From NCBI RefSeq assembly GCF_000424145.1, contig NZ_KE384138.1:200104-264103 (forward strand): a stretch of 64,000 bases of DNA, given 5' to 3'. The translations under genes were made by a program, and so were the position numbers. This document shows, in pieces, positions 16,416 through 23,645 of the stretch (positions within the stretch are counted from its first letter, which is position 1; each line of letters opens with the position of its first letter). This DNA is from Butyrivibrio sp. AC2005 (GTDB lineage: Bacteria > Bacillota > Clostridia > Lachnospirales > Lachnospiraceae). The notes under the pieces are model-generated. The model was given only the letters and a program-made list of their open reading frames with translations. It had not been told where the DNA came from and searched no databases.

Positions 16416-16488
16416 ATAAGCAGTTTGATTTTTCGCAATATGACTTTCTTGCGCGGAAAAGCGGAAGTCTAAAGGTATAAAACTGCTT
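16416..16488 (+). promoter_or_regulatory. Structured leader upstream of the xylanase gene
   Basis: TAAGCAGTTT (16416-16425) and AAACTGCTTA (16479-16488) form a perfect 10-bp outer stem. Inside, GACTTTC (16441-16447) pairs with GGAAGTC (16462-16468). A competing pair, CGCAA (16433-16437) with TTGCG (16448-16452), overlaps it. The element ends 37 bases before the ATG. It matches no riboswitch class I know; a cis-acting RNA is an inference from structure and position. Confidence 0.45.
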
Positions 16489-16525
16489 ACTCAAAAATTA
16501 TATTCTACAAAATGAGGTGAACTAC

Positions 16526-17950
16526 ATGAAGAAAAAGACCAATATCTACGCTATACTACTATGTTCGTTACTTATGTCTTCAGCATTAGGATGTGAAAAA
16601 GCAGCTACGGCAGATGTCACAAGCACTGCTTCGGATGCGATAGCTGCGGAAGCTTCCAATGATAATACTACAGCTAAAACATCTGCCAACGATGTAATGA
16701 ATGGCACATCTTCCACTGAAAACACTACAGAAGACGTATCTAGGGACGAATCTTCTTCATCTGACTCTTCAGATGAAGTCACCGAAAAAACTGATACGGA
16801 AACCGGCAAAACATTAGAAGATGAAGATAACCAAGAAAAAGACTCCACACAAGCTAAAGCTCCTGTATCAGACGATGCAATCTTAAAAGATCTCAGCAAG
16901 AATTTCTTCACCTTTGGTGTCGGAATAAACGGAAGCACTCTTGAAAATCAGACGCTTAATATTCCTGAATATATGGAGCTTTGCAAGAAACATTTTAACA
17001 GCTGCACTATGACAAATCTTATGAAAAGCTGCTACATACTCGATCAGATGGGTTCACAGGAAAACCTGAAAAACGGTAACGAAGAGCCTGCTCTCTCCTT
17101 CTATTCAATAGATCCAACTCTTGAGTGGTGTAAGGAAAACGGTATGAAAATGCGCGGACATACTCTTGTGTGGCACACCCAGGCTCCGGAATGGTTTTTC
17201 AGAGAGGGCTACACAGAAGATGGCGACTATGTTTCAAAAGAAACTATGCTGCTCAGAATGGAAAGCTACATCAGACAGCTTATGACACATGTTCAGGAAG
17301 AGTATCCCGGTGTTGTTTATTGCTGGGATGTTGTCAATGAAGCAGTTGATCCTGACAGTGCCGATCCTGACAGCGGTTTCATGTGCAGAACAAAGCTTGA
17401 AAACGCAGACAATCCCTGGTATGCGACAATTGGTTCCGATTACGTTGAGATGGCCTTTACTTATGCAAAAAAATATGCTGCGGATGATGTGAAGCTATTC
17501 TACAATGACTACAACACTTATCAGGCTCCAAAGACTGATGCTATTTACAAGCTTTGTGAATCTCTGAAAGAAAAAGACCTTATAGACGGTATAGGTATGC
17601 AAGGTTACTGGGGAATCTCCTATCCCTCGAATTCTGATATCGAATCGGCTATCAAAAAATTTGCAGAGCTCGGATTAGAGATTCATATAACAGAGCTTTC
17701 CGTTGGAGTCGATGCAGAAACCGATGATCAGTTCGAAAAGCAGGCAGACAAATATGGACAGATATTCAAAATGCTCTGTGAGCTTGATACAGACAATGGC
17801 GGACCTGCCAATATTACAAATGTGACCGTCTTTGGACTCGTAGATCATTATCGCGAGGGAGATACAACCAATTCCAGACTTTTTGACAAAGACTATAACC
17901 CTAAGCCTGCATATGCGAAGATTGTTGAAGCATTGGAAGAATTTAATTAA
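16526..17950 (+). CDS. GH10 endo-1,4-beta-xylanase, lipoprotein
   Basis: 474 residues. I chose the ATG at 16526, six bases after GAGGTGA, rather than the GTG at 16517 that overlaps this ribosome site. A signal peptide ends in ALGC, a plausible lipobox, so the enzyme is probably anchored to the outer membrane face. A Ser/Thr/Asp/Glu-rich linker (about 25-115) leads to the GH10 barrel (about 120-474). The acid/base Glu is in WDVVNEAVD and the nucleophile Glu in HITELSVGVD; the substrate-binding GHTLVWHTQAPEWFF is intact. The usual Glu of the N-terminal ENxMK motif is Thr here (TNLMK), and the conserved Trp of FWG is Phe (VFGL). Preceded by a structured leader. Confidence 0.93.
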   Translation: MKKKTNIYAILLCSLLMSSALGCEKAATADVTSTASDAIAAEASNDNTTAKTSANDVMNGTSSTENTTEDVSRDESSSSDSSDEVTEKTDTETGKTLEDEDNQEKDSTQAKAPVSDDAILKDLSKNFFTFGVGINGSTLENQTLNIPEYMELCKKHFNSCTMTNLMKSCYILDQMGSQENLKNGNEEPALSFYSIDPTLEWCKENGMKMRGHTLVWHTQAPEWFFREGYTEDGDYVSKETMLLRMESYIRQLMTHVQEEYPGVVYCWDVVNEAVDPDSADPDSGFMCRTKLENADNPWYATIGSDYVEMAFTYAKKYAADDVKLFYNDYNTYQAPKTDAIYKLCESLKEKDLIDGIGMQGYWGISYPSNSDIESAIKKFAELGLEIHITELSVGVDAETDDQFEKQADKYGQIFKMLCELDTDNGGPANITNVTVFGLVDHYREGDTTNSRLFDKDYNPKPAYAKIVEALEEFN

Positions 17951-17975
17951 CCGAATATAAGTCTCTACAAATATG

Positions 17976-18012
17976 AAGCGAAGGTGTTCATATGGCACTT
18001 TCGCTTTTTTCA
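17976..18012 (+). terminator. Terminator of the xylanase gene
   Basis: AAGCGAAGGTG / CACTTTCGCTT stem (one G-T pair) followed by a T-run, 25 bases after the stop. The rest of the 343-bp gap up to 18294 shows only an upstream mini-ORF at 18253. Confidence 0.9.
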
Positions 18013-18252
18013 TCCCCATGGAACTACCTCTTATCGAAAAATAAATAAATTAATTATTTTTTTTTAACAAAAATCCCTATAGCCTCCGAATATTTAATAG
18101 TTTCTTAATCGAGCATCAAAGCCTGTCAGAGTATAATTAAACTATGTAACCACGCAGTATCCGGGCATATTTATCGATTTTATGATTTTTCTAAAAAGCA
18201 ATACTCTATCCCCTTATCTATGTTTCGGATTTTCGAGGGAATGGTGATTGTT

Positions 18253-18297
18253 ATGAAAAATAGTTTATTCAGAAAATTTATGAGGTTTCAGCAATGA
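18253..18297 (+). CDS. 14-codon upstream ORF overlapping the next start
   Basis: Reads MKNSLFRKFMRFQQ, stopping at a TGA that overlaps the ATG of the following gene (ATGA). This is the geometry of translational coupling, and the peptide is basic. A weak GGTGAT lies upstream. It may equally be chance; there is no independent evidence of translation. Confidence 0.3.
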   Translation: MKNSLFRKFMRFQQ

Positions 18298-18734
18298 ATA
18301 AAAGAACAGTTTTACTGACAATCGAATCTATTTTGTGCATTATAACTGCCGCAGTACTGATCGTGTCTGATTTTTCAATTTACCAGAAAGGTTTGACTGC
18401 ACGTGTGGAAAATCCCATGGCAGATATATACACTGCAGAAGCAATAGCAGATAAAGCTGTTTTTGTTTTACCTTTATTTGTTCTGATAGTCATTGTAGCC
18501 CTACTATGTACCTTCCTCGGTATTTATGATGATACTCAGGACAAGCCGGCAACAGGTATCGATATAGGTAAGAATGTGACTGACACAGGGACGAACAGTT
18601 TGATAAACAAAGTCAGACTTGCCGTCCTGGCATTAGCCATAGCATTCATCATTATCGGTATCTTCAACGGAAGCATGAGTGATGTGCTTATTAAGGCATC
18701 TAAAATTTGTACGGAGTGTATAGGCCTTGGATAA
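18294..18734 (+). CDS. Membrane protein with C-terminal CXXC (CD1871A/DUF4418-like)
   Basis: 146 residues with three hydrophobic spans (about 5-24, 55-77 and 104-126) and the C-terminal motif KICTECIGLG. This C-x-x-C ending is characteristic of the CD1871A-type proteins that Clostridia encode beside NapH-like ferredoxins and TlpA-like thioredoxins. The pair of cysteines could exchange electrons or disulphides with the partner. Its last 8 bases overlap the TTG start of the fusion protein, so the two are translationally coupled. The usual CD1871A protein is shorter; the added N-terminal spans here are notable. Confidence 0.75.
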   Translation: MNKRTVLLTIESILCIITAAVLIVSDFSIYQKGLTARVENPMADIYTAEAIADKAVFVLPLFVLIVIVALLCTFLGIYDDTQDKPATGIDIGKNVTDTGTNSLINKVRLAVLALAIAFIIIGIFNGSMSDVLIKASKICTECIGLG

Positions 18735-20382
18735 TAATCAATCTTTAGAAAACGTATCATGGTGGGAAGCGCACAAGCCTACAAAGCGAAGGATCATTCA
18801 GCTTTATAGCGCTCTTCTTTATAATGCTCATTTGAAGGGCTTTGCAGAGGGTCAAATTTTCACAGGAAAATCTAAGGCCATCTGTGTTCCCGGATTCAAC
18901 TGTTATTCATGCCCCGGAGCAATAGGCGCCTGTCCCCTGGGATCAATTCAGAATGCACTTGGGTCTCTTAATAAGCATATCGGATTCTACGTACTTGGAA
19001 TCATTCTTCTCTATGGCATGCTCCTTGGAAGAACCATCTGTGGATGGATATGTCCACTTGGTATGCTCCAGGAACTGTTACACAAGCTTCCCACTCCCAA
19101 ATTAAAAAAGAGCCGCTTCACAAGGGCTCTGAGTTATCTCAAATATATAATCATTGTCGTCTTTGTGGTGTCGATTCCCGTCTATTACGGAATCTTCCAG
19201 GGAATACCTGTTCCGGGCTTCTGTAAATACATATGCCCCGCAGGAACCTCTGAAGGTGCCATGTTAATGCTTCCCAAAAATCCAAGCTTTCTATCAATAC
19301 TTGGTCCAATCTTCACCCAGAAATTCATAATCATGGTAATTGTGATACTGGCGTGCATTTTCTGCTACAGATCATTTTGCCGTTTTCTCTGCCCCCTTGG
19401 CGCAATCTACGGAATGTTCAACAAGCTTGCAGTCATCGGAGTAAAGGTCGACACGAACCGTTGTAACAACTGCAGCGCCTGCGTAAGATTCTGCAAAATG
19501 GATGTTAAAACCGTGGGTGACCATGAATGTATTCACTGTGCCCAGTGCGTTGCCCGCTGTAACCAGGGTGCGCTTTCCATGAAGGCCGGTAATCTCACAC
19601 TCATCCAGCCCCATAAGGAAGAATTTGTAAATACAGAAGAAGAAAATAAAGTTAAGAAGGCTGCTCCTGTCATAGGCTGCGTAGCAGTTCTTGTTCTCGT
19701 GTTTGCAATTATCTGGAGTAACTTCCTTGACCCTTCTCTTAAGACAAAATCAGAAAAAGCTGCTCCTGAAGCTAAGGTTAGCGAGAGCACGTTCTCTGAG
19801 GCAAATATGGATGAAAGCACTATACCTGAAACTCAGGTAAATGAAGAATCCACCCCTGAAGCACAGATGAACGAAAGTGCCTCTTCTGAAACTCAAGTCA
19901 ATGAAGATGCTGCTTCTGAAACTCAGGCCGAAGAAAGTACTGCACCCGAGGGCTATGAAGTAGGACAGCGCCTCAAGACTTTTGAAACCGAATGCTTAGA
20001 CGGAAGCACCTTTAATCTGGCCGATACCAGAGGCAAGGTAGTATTCATCAACTTGTGGGCAACCTACTGTGGTCCCTGCGTAAAGGAGCTTCCACACTTT
20101 AATGAACTCTTCCATAAGCACGAAGGCGACATCGCCATGCTGGCTGTTCATGCCAATCTCACAACCGAAGATGTTGAAGCCTACATCACCGAAAATGGCT
20201 GGGATATTCCCTTCGCCATCGATGATGACGACGAAACCTTATTCGGAATAGTAAACGGCTCCAGCGCCCTTCCTCAGACAATAGTCCTTAACAGGAAAGG
20301 CGAAGTCATATACAATCAGGTTGGTTCTGTGACACCTGAAGCCCTTGAAATGCTCTTCGAGAAGGCTGCAGCTGCAGATTGA
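18727..20382 (+). CDS. Polyferredoxin (NapH-like) fused to TlpA-type thioredoxin domain
   Basis: 551 residues starting at a TTG. Residues 1-260 form the NapH/CcoG-like membrane module with repeated CxxxCP motifs (CYSCPGAIGACPLG, CGWICPLG, CKYICPAG, CRFLCPLG) and about five membrane spans. Residues 240-290 carry two 4Fe-4S motifs (RCNNCSACVRFCKMD and CIHCAQCVARCNQ). After a membrane span (about 307-327) comes an acidic linker of ~10-residue repeats (xxETQVNEx) and then a TlpA/AhpC-TSA thioredoxin fold (about 410-551) with the active-site WATYCGPC. A membrane electron relay to an external reductase is the likely role. Fusion of both activities in one chain is unusual. Upstream CXXC membrane protein probably works with it. 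Confidence 0.88.
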   Translation: MDNNQSLENVSWWEAHKPTKRRIIQLYSALLYNAHLKGFAEGQIFTGKSKAICVPGFNCYSCPGAIGACPLGSIQNALGSLNKHIGFYVLGIILLYGMLLGRTICGWICPLGMLQELLHKLPTPKLKKSRFTRALSYLKYIIIVVFVVSIPVYYGIFQGIPVPGFCKYICPAGTSEGAMLMLPKNPSFLSILGPIFTQKFIIMVIVILACIFCYRSFCRFLCPLGAIYGMFNKLAVIGVKVDTNRCNNCSACVRFCKMDVKTVGDHECIHCAQCVARCNQGALSMKAGNLTLIQPHKEEFVNTEEENKVKKAAPVIGCVAVLVLVFAIIWSNFLDPSLKTKSEKAAPEAKVSESTFSEANMDESTIPETQVNEESTPEAQMNESASSETQVNEDAASETQAEESTAPEGYEVGQRLKTFETECLDGSTFNLADTRGKVVFINLWATYCGPCVKELPHFNELFHKHEGDIAMLAVHANLTTEDVEAYITENGWDIPFAIDDDDETLFGIVNGSSALPQTIVLNRKGEVIYNQVGSVTPEALEMLFEKAAAAD

Positions 20383-20393
20383 GTTTAAACCAA

Positions 20394-20429
20394 AAAGGCT
20401 GAAACCATGTTAAAATGGCTCCAGCCTTT
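20394..20429 (+). terminator. Terminator of the fusion gene, probably bidirectional
   Basis: AAAGGCTG / CAGCCTTT stem with an inner ACCAT / ATGG pair, lying between convergent genes. Confidence 0.75.
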
Positions 20430-20444
20430 GTATATTCTATTATT

Positions 20445-21146
20445 TTATTTTTCAAAATGTAATTTTTCCTGCCTGAAGCACTCGATATGTCCCATATCAT
20501 TAAAGAGCTCAAGTCTTGGTATGACAAGCTCCCCCTCCCGGCCGGAAAACTCAATGATCGAAACAGAGCATACTCCGTAGGGCATTGATGTCAATACAAA
20601 GGGAAACGGAAGGCTGAGAACATGGGAATACATAATCGCACCTGAGCCTCCATGCGCAAACAGCGCTATGGTATCATCGTTTTCTTCCCTGCATTCATAT
20701 AGTCCGTTCTTTCTTACAAGACCAAAGTCTTTAAGAAATTCATCGAAGCCCTCAGACACTTTTTTATAGTAGTCCATACAGATATTGTCTTTGAAAAAAT
20801 GATGTTCATCCCATTTGGATGATCCGACATAATCAGCTGTATCTGTGAGAACCCTGTAGGCAAGAGTCCACGGATGTCCGTCATAGGGGACTTTATCAGC
20901 GGTCTCTGAATCCTTGTCTCCCCAGTCTATCTCATGCATGAAATCGAGAATATTTACATCAAGTCCGTGACTCTTTGCGGTGTACGATGCAGTTTCCTTA
21001 GCACGCCCCATGGGTGATGAAAATATGCTTTTTATATTTTCATCCTTAAGTCTCATGGCGGCACTTATGGCCTGCTTCTTACCATTTTCGGTAAGACAAT
21101 CCTTATCATAATCAGGTTCCCCATGTCTTACAAAAATAAGTCTCAT
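20445..21146 (-). CDS. Histidine phosphatase (phosphoglycerate-mutase-like) family protein
   Basis: 233 residues starting MRLIFVRHGEPDYDKDCLTE. The catalytic RHG is at residues 7-9, the second His in ALFAHGGSG (about 172), and the acidic position in DFMHEIDWGD. These are the conserved histidine-phosphatase features, indicating transfer through a phosphohistidine. Length and motifs fit the cobC/GpmB-like branch; the substrate is unknown. AGGAGATGA precedes the ATG. It converges with the thioredoxin fusion gene. Confidence 0.9.
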   Translation of the reverse strand: MRLIFVRHGEPDYDKDCLTENGKKQAISAAMRLKDENIKSIFSSPMGRAKETASYTAKSHGLDVNILDFMHEIDWGDKDSETADKVPYDGHPWTLAYRVLTDTADYVGSSKWDEHHFFKDNICMDYYKKVSEGFDEFLKDFGLVRKNGLYECREENDDTIALFAHGGSGAIMYSHVLSLPFPFVLTSMPYGVCSVSIIEFSGREGELVIPRLELFNDMGHIECFRQEKLHFEK

Positions 21147-21166
21147 TTCATCTCCTGTGTTCCACT

Positions 21167-21487
21167 TTAAGCACTTACATCCTCAGTAACTGCAGTCATC
21201 GGTATAGGCTCTGAAATTAATACAGGCTCCTCCGCTACCTCTTCCTGGTTAACAGTATCACTATTATTCCATGATACTACTCCGTCCTTTGAAATGAGTT
21301 CCATTCCTTCGCGGTAACATCTTATGGCAAATGATGAAGTATATTCTTTATCCTTAGCAATTGCCTTAACCTTCTTTGCGATATTTCTGACATCCTTTGC
21401 ATCGCAGACTACTGCAGGATAATTACCGCTTTTTTCACAGATAAAGCCCTCTGCGAGGAGGGCATTTTTAAATTCTTCCTTTGTCAC
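21167..21487 (-). CDS. Hypothetical 106-residue protein
   Basis: Starts at a GTG 8 bases after GGGAG. The sequence has a helical N-terminal part (KEEFKNALLAEGFICE), a central Lys-rich stretch (DVRNIAKKVKAIAKDKEY), a beta-like segment and an acidic, Val/Glu-rich tail (from about residue 82). No cysteine motif, signal peptide or catalytic signature is visible, and I do not recognise a family. It lies 20 bases upstream of the histidine phosphatase on the same strand, so the two may be co-transcribed. Confidence 0.65.
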   Translation of the reverse strand: MTKEEFKNALLAEGFICEKSGNYPAVVCDAKDVRNIAKKVKAIAKDKEYTSSFAIRCYREGMELISKDGVVSWNNSDTVNQEEVAEEPVLISEPIPMTAVTEDVSA

Positions 21488-21594
21488 TTTTTAACTCCCG
21501 ATACATATAAAAATTTAAGCGCAGCATTCAGTATTTTACAACAACTTCGCAAAAAATTCCAATGATTTTGCAGTCGTTATCAAAACACGTTTTA

Positions 21595-22524
21595 TCATTC
21601 GTCAAAAAGCGGCGTTGAGAAATATCTCTCTGCTGTATCGGGCAGAACTGTCACTACAGTTTTACCTTTTCCTAATTTCTTAGCAAGCTTTACTGCAGCC
21701 GCTACGTTAGTGCCGCTTGAGATTCCGCACATGATTCCTTCCTCTCTTGCAAGCCTCTGTGCCATTGTTATGGCTTCATCATCCGTAATTATACATATAT
21801 TACTGTAAATGGACTGATTAAGAATATCCGGAATAATTCCGTCGCCTATTCCCATCTGGAGATGGGTTCCGATATTACCACCTGCAAGTATAGCGGCATT
21901 TTCAGGCTCGGCAGCCCAAATCTCTATGTCGGGATATTGCGCCTTCAGCACTTCTCCTATTCCCGTGATTGTTCCACCTGTACCTATACCGGAACAAAAG
22001 CCGTGTATCGGTCCTTCAACCTGCTCCATTATCTCCAAGGCAGTATGGTGTTTATGAGCCATGGTGTTGTTAGGATTTTCAAACTGCTGAGGTACGAAAA
22101 CATTTGGATTTTCCTCCCTCATTCTAAGTGCTGTATTAAGGCACTCCTCTATGCACGCTCCAATATCCCCATCATCATGTATGAGTACCACTTCCGCACC
22201 ATAATGCTTAATTATCTTCCTGCGTTCTTCACTTACTGAATCAGGCATGATTATTACTGTTTTGTAGCCTCTTACTGCTCCTACAAGAGCAAGGCCTATG
22301 CCCTGATTTCCACTTGTTGGCTCAACTATTATTGTGTCCTTTTTTATAAGTCCCTGTTTTTCAGCAGCAAGGATCATGTTAAGCGCAGTTCTGGTCTTAA
22401 TTGATCCGCCTATGTTAATACCCTCGAATTTAACCAGAATTTCAGCACCATCCTTATCTGCAATTCTGTTAAGTCTTATCATCGGTGTATGGCCTACCGC
22501 TGCCAACACATTTTCATATACCAT
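21595..22524 (-). CDS. PLP-dependent cysteine synthase family protein
   Basis: 309 residues from the ATG at 22524 (MVYENVLAAVGHTPMIRLN), which overlaps the upstream alarmone synthetase gene by 11 bases. The PLP lysine is in GGSIKTRTA, the substrate loop is PTSGNQGIG and the phosphate-binding loop is GIGTGGTITG; Ser in CGISSGTN contacts the PLP pyridine. It forms cysteine from O-acetylserine and sulfide, most probably in the cytoplasm as a dimer. SIKTR replaces the usual SVKDR, so a related beta-substitution activity cannot be excluded. A longer frame to 22548 exists but lacks a better ribosome site. Confidence 0.9.
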   Translation of the reverse strand: MVYENVLAAVGHTPMIRLNRIADKDGAEILVKFEGINIGGSIKTRTALNMILAAEKQGLIKKDTIIVEPTSGNQGIGLALVGAVRGYKTVIIMPDSVSEERRKIIKHYGAEVVLIHDDGDIGACIEECLNTALRMREENPNVFVPQQFENPNNTMAHKHHTALEIMEQVEGPIHGFCSGIGTGGTITGIGEVLKAQYPDIEIWAAEPENAAILAGGNIGTHLQMGIGDGIIPDILNQSIYSNICIITDDEAITMAQRLAREEGIMCGISSGTNVAAAVKLAKKLGKGKTVVTVLPDTAERYFSTPLFDE

Positions 22525-23608
22525 TTCTAAAAACCTTCTCCTTAACATTAAGCAGTTCCTTCCGCAGGCCGATTACAATCTTCGTATTGCTCTCGGCCTT
22601 CTTACGGTCTTCAGTTGCCCTGTAGTAAATCTCAGTTATTTCTTTTCGTGAATAATCTCCCCAGACCATTCTTGCTCTGAACAGATAGAACAAAGCAGCA
22701 TTGGAGGTTATCTCCTCAAGATCGGAAAACTGAAGGGCATGCTGCAGCAGCTGCAGCACATGATCGTGTTCTTCATTAACAAGGGCATGCAGATCCCCAA
22801 GAGTTTTGATGCCAAGCTCTTCAAGAATTGACAGGTAACCCTCAGCGCCTACAGGCATCATGGTTCCTCCGGTCAGCTGTGTCATATCACAGTATAGGTT
22901 CTGCATTGCGTTACTGTACTTCATGAAGGCATTCAGTGTAAGCATATCAAGAGACATCTGATCAGCAGTATCGTTATGGATACGCTGAAGAGTCTCTGTC
23001 TCATATTCGCCTATGGAATTCTTTATATTTTCAAAGGTATTGTCTGCTATCTCAAGAAGACCGGCTATACGTGCAAATTCTCGGCGCACATTTCGCGGTA
23101 TTTCAAGCACGGTTTTATATCCAAGATCATGCTCTATCTCGGCCCATGCATGCTGGAGAATTGTCCGAAGCTGGATTTCAAAAGAGAGTTCTGTGAGTTC
23201 TTCGGGAAAGCCCATATCCTTTTTCAAACTGCATTGAATATGAAGTGAAAGATATCCAAAAGCTTCCGGCGGAAGGCTATGACGCTTATCCTCCGAGTGT
23301 TCAAGATCGCAGTCAAATATCCTTTTCACAGCTTCTGCCGCTTCATCAACCTGCGACAGGAAATAGCATATGACTCTCAGTCCAAGCAGGTCTGTCAACT
23401 CCTCTACCTTGGAATATCTGTCAGGCTTTTTCATAAACTTGGCTTCAACAGATTCCCAACTCTTTATTCTGCTCGGGAGCTGCATGATAGCAATGCCTGT
23501 TCTTGAAAATTCTTCCTTCAGAAGGTTGGTTGCTATCTTCTCTACTTCAGCATATTTAGCTGCTAATTCATCATAATTCTGTTTTTGGATTTGCAGTTTT
23601 AAATTCAT
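22514..23608 (-). CDS. RelA/SpoT-domain alarmone synthetase with C-terminal extension
   Basis: 364 residues with no HD hydrolase domain. The synthetase core is at about 40-175: RIKSWESVEAKFMKK (ATP side), DLLGLRVICYF, GYLSLHIQ and EIQLRTILQHAWAEIEHDLGYK. All residues expected for pyrophosphate transfer to GDP/GTP are present. The core is followed by a ~190-residue helical region not found in the short SAS proteins RelP/RelQ (about 210-230 residues), which could be regulatory. It is coupled by overlap to the cysteine synthase gene, hinting that sulfur metabolism and the alarmone response are co-expressed here. The start at 23608 has only a weak ribosome site. Confidence 0.88.
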   Translation of the reverse strand: MNLKLQIQKQNYDELAAKYAEVEKIATNLLKEEFSRTGIAIMQLPSRIKSWESVEAKFMKKPDRYSKVEELTDLLGLRVICYFLSQVDEAAEAVKRIFDCDLEHSEDKRHSLPPEAFGYLSLHIQCSLKKDMGFPEELTELSFEIQLRTILQHAWAEIEHDLGYKTVLEIPRNVRREFARIAGLLEIADNTFENIKNSIGEYETETLQRIHNDTADQMSLDMLTLNAFMKYSNAMQNLYCDMTQLTGGTMMPVGAEGYLSILEELGIKTLGDLHALVNEEHDHVLQLLQHALQFSDLEEITSNAALFYLFRARMVWGDYSRKEITEIYYRATEDRKKAESNTKIVIGLRKELLNVKEKVFRNGI

Positions 23609-23645
23609 ATTTCGGCCTCAGTTGTTATATTTTTAAAGCGAAGCT

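Noticed and set aside
16416..16488. c-di-GMP (GEMM) or purine riboswitch
   Set aside because: Conserved core nucleotides of these classes are absent; left as an unassigned structure.
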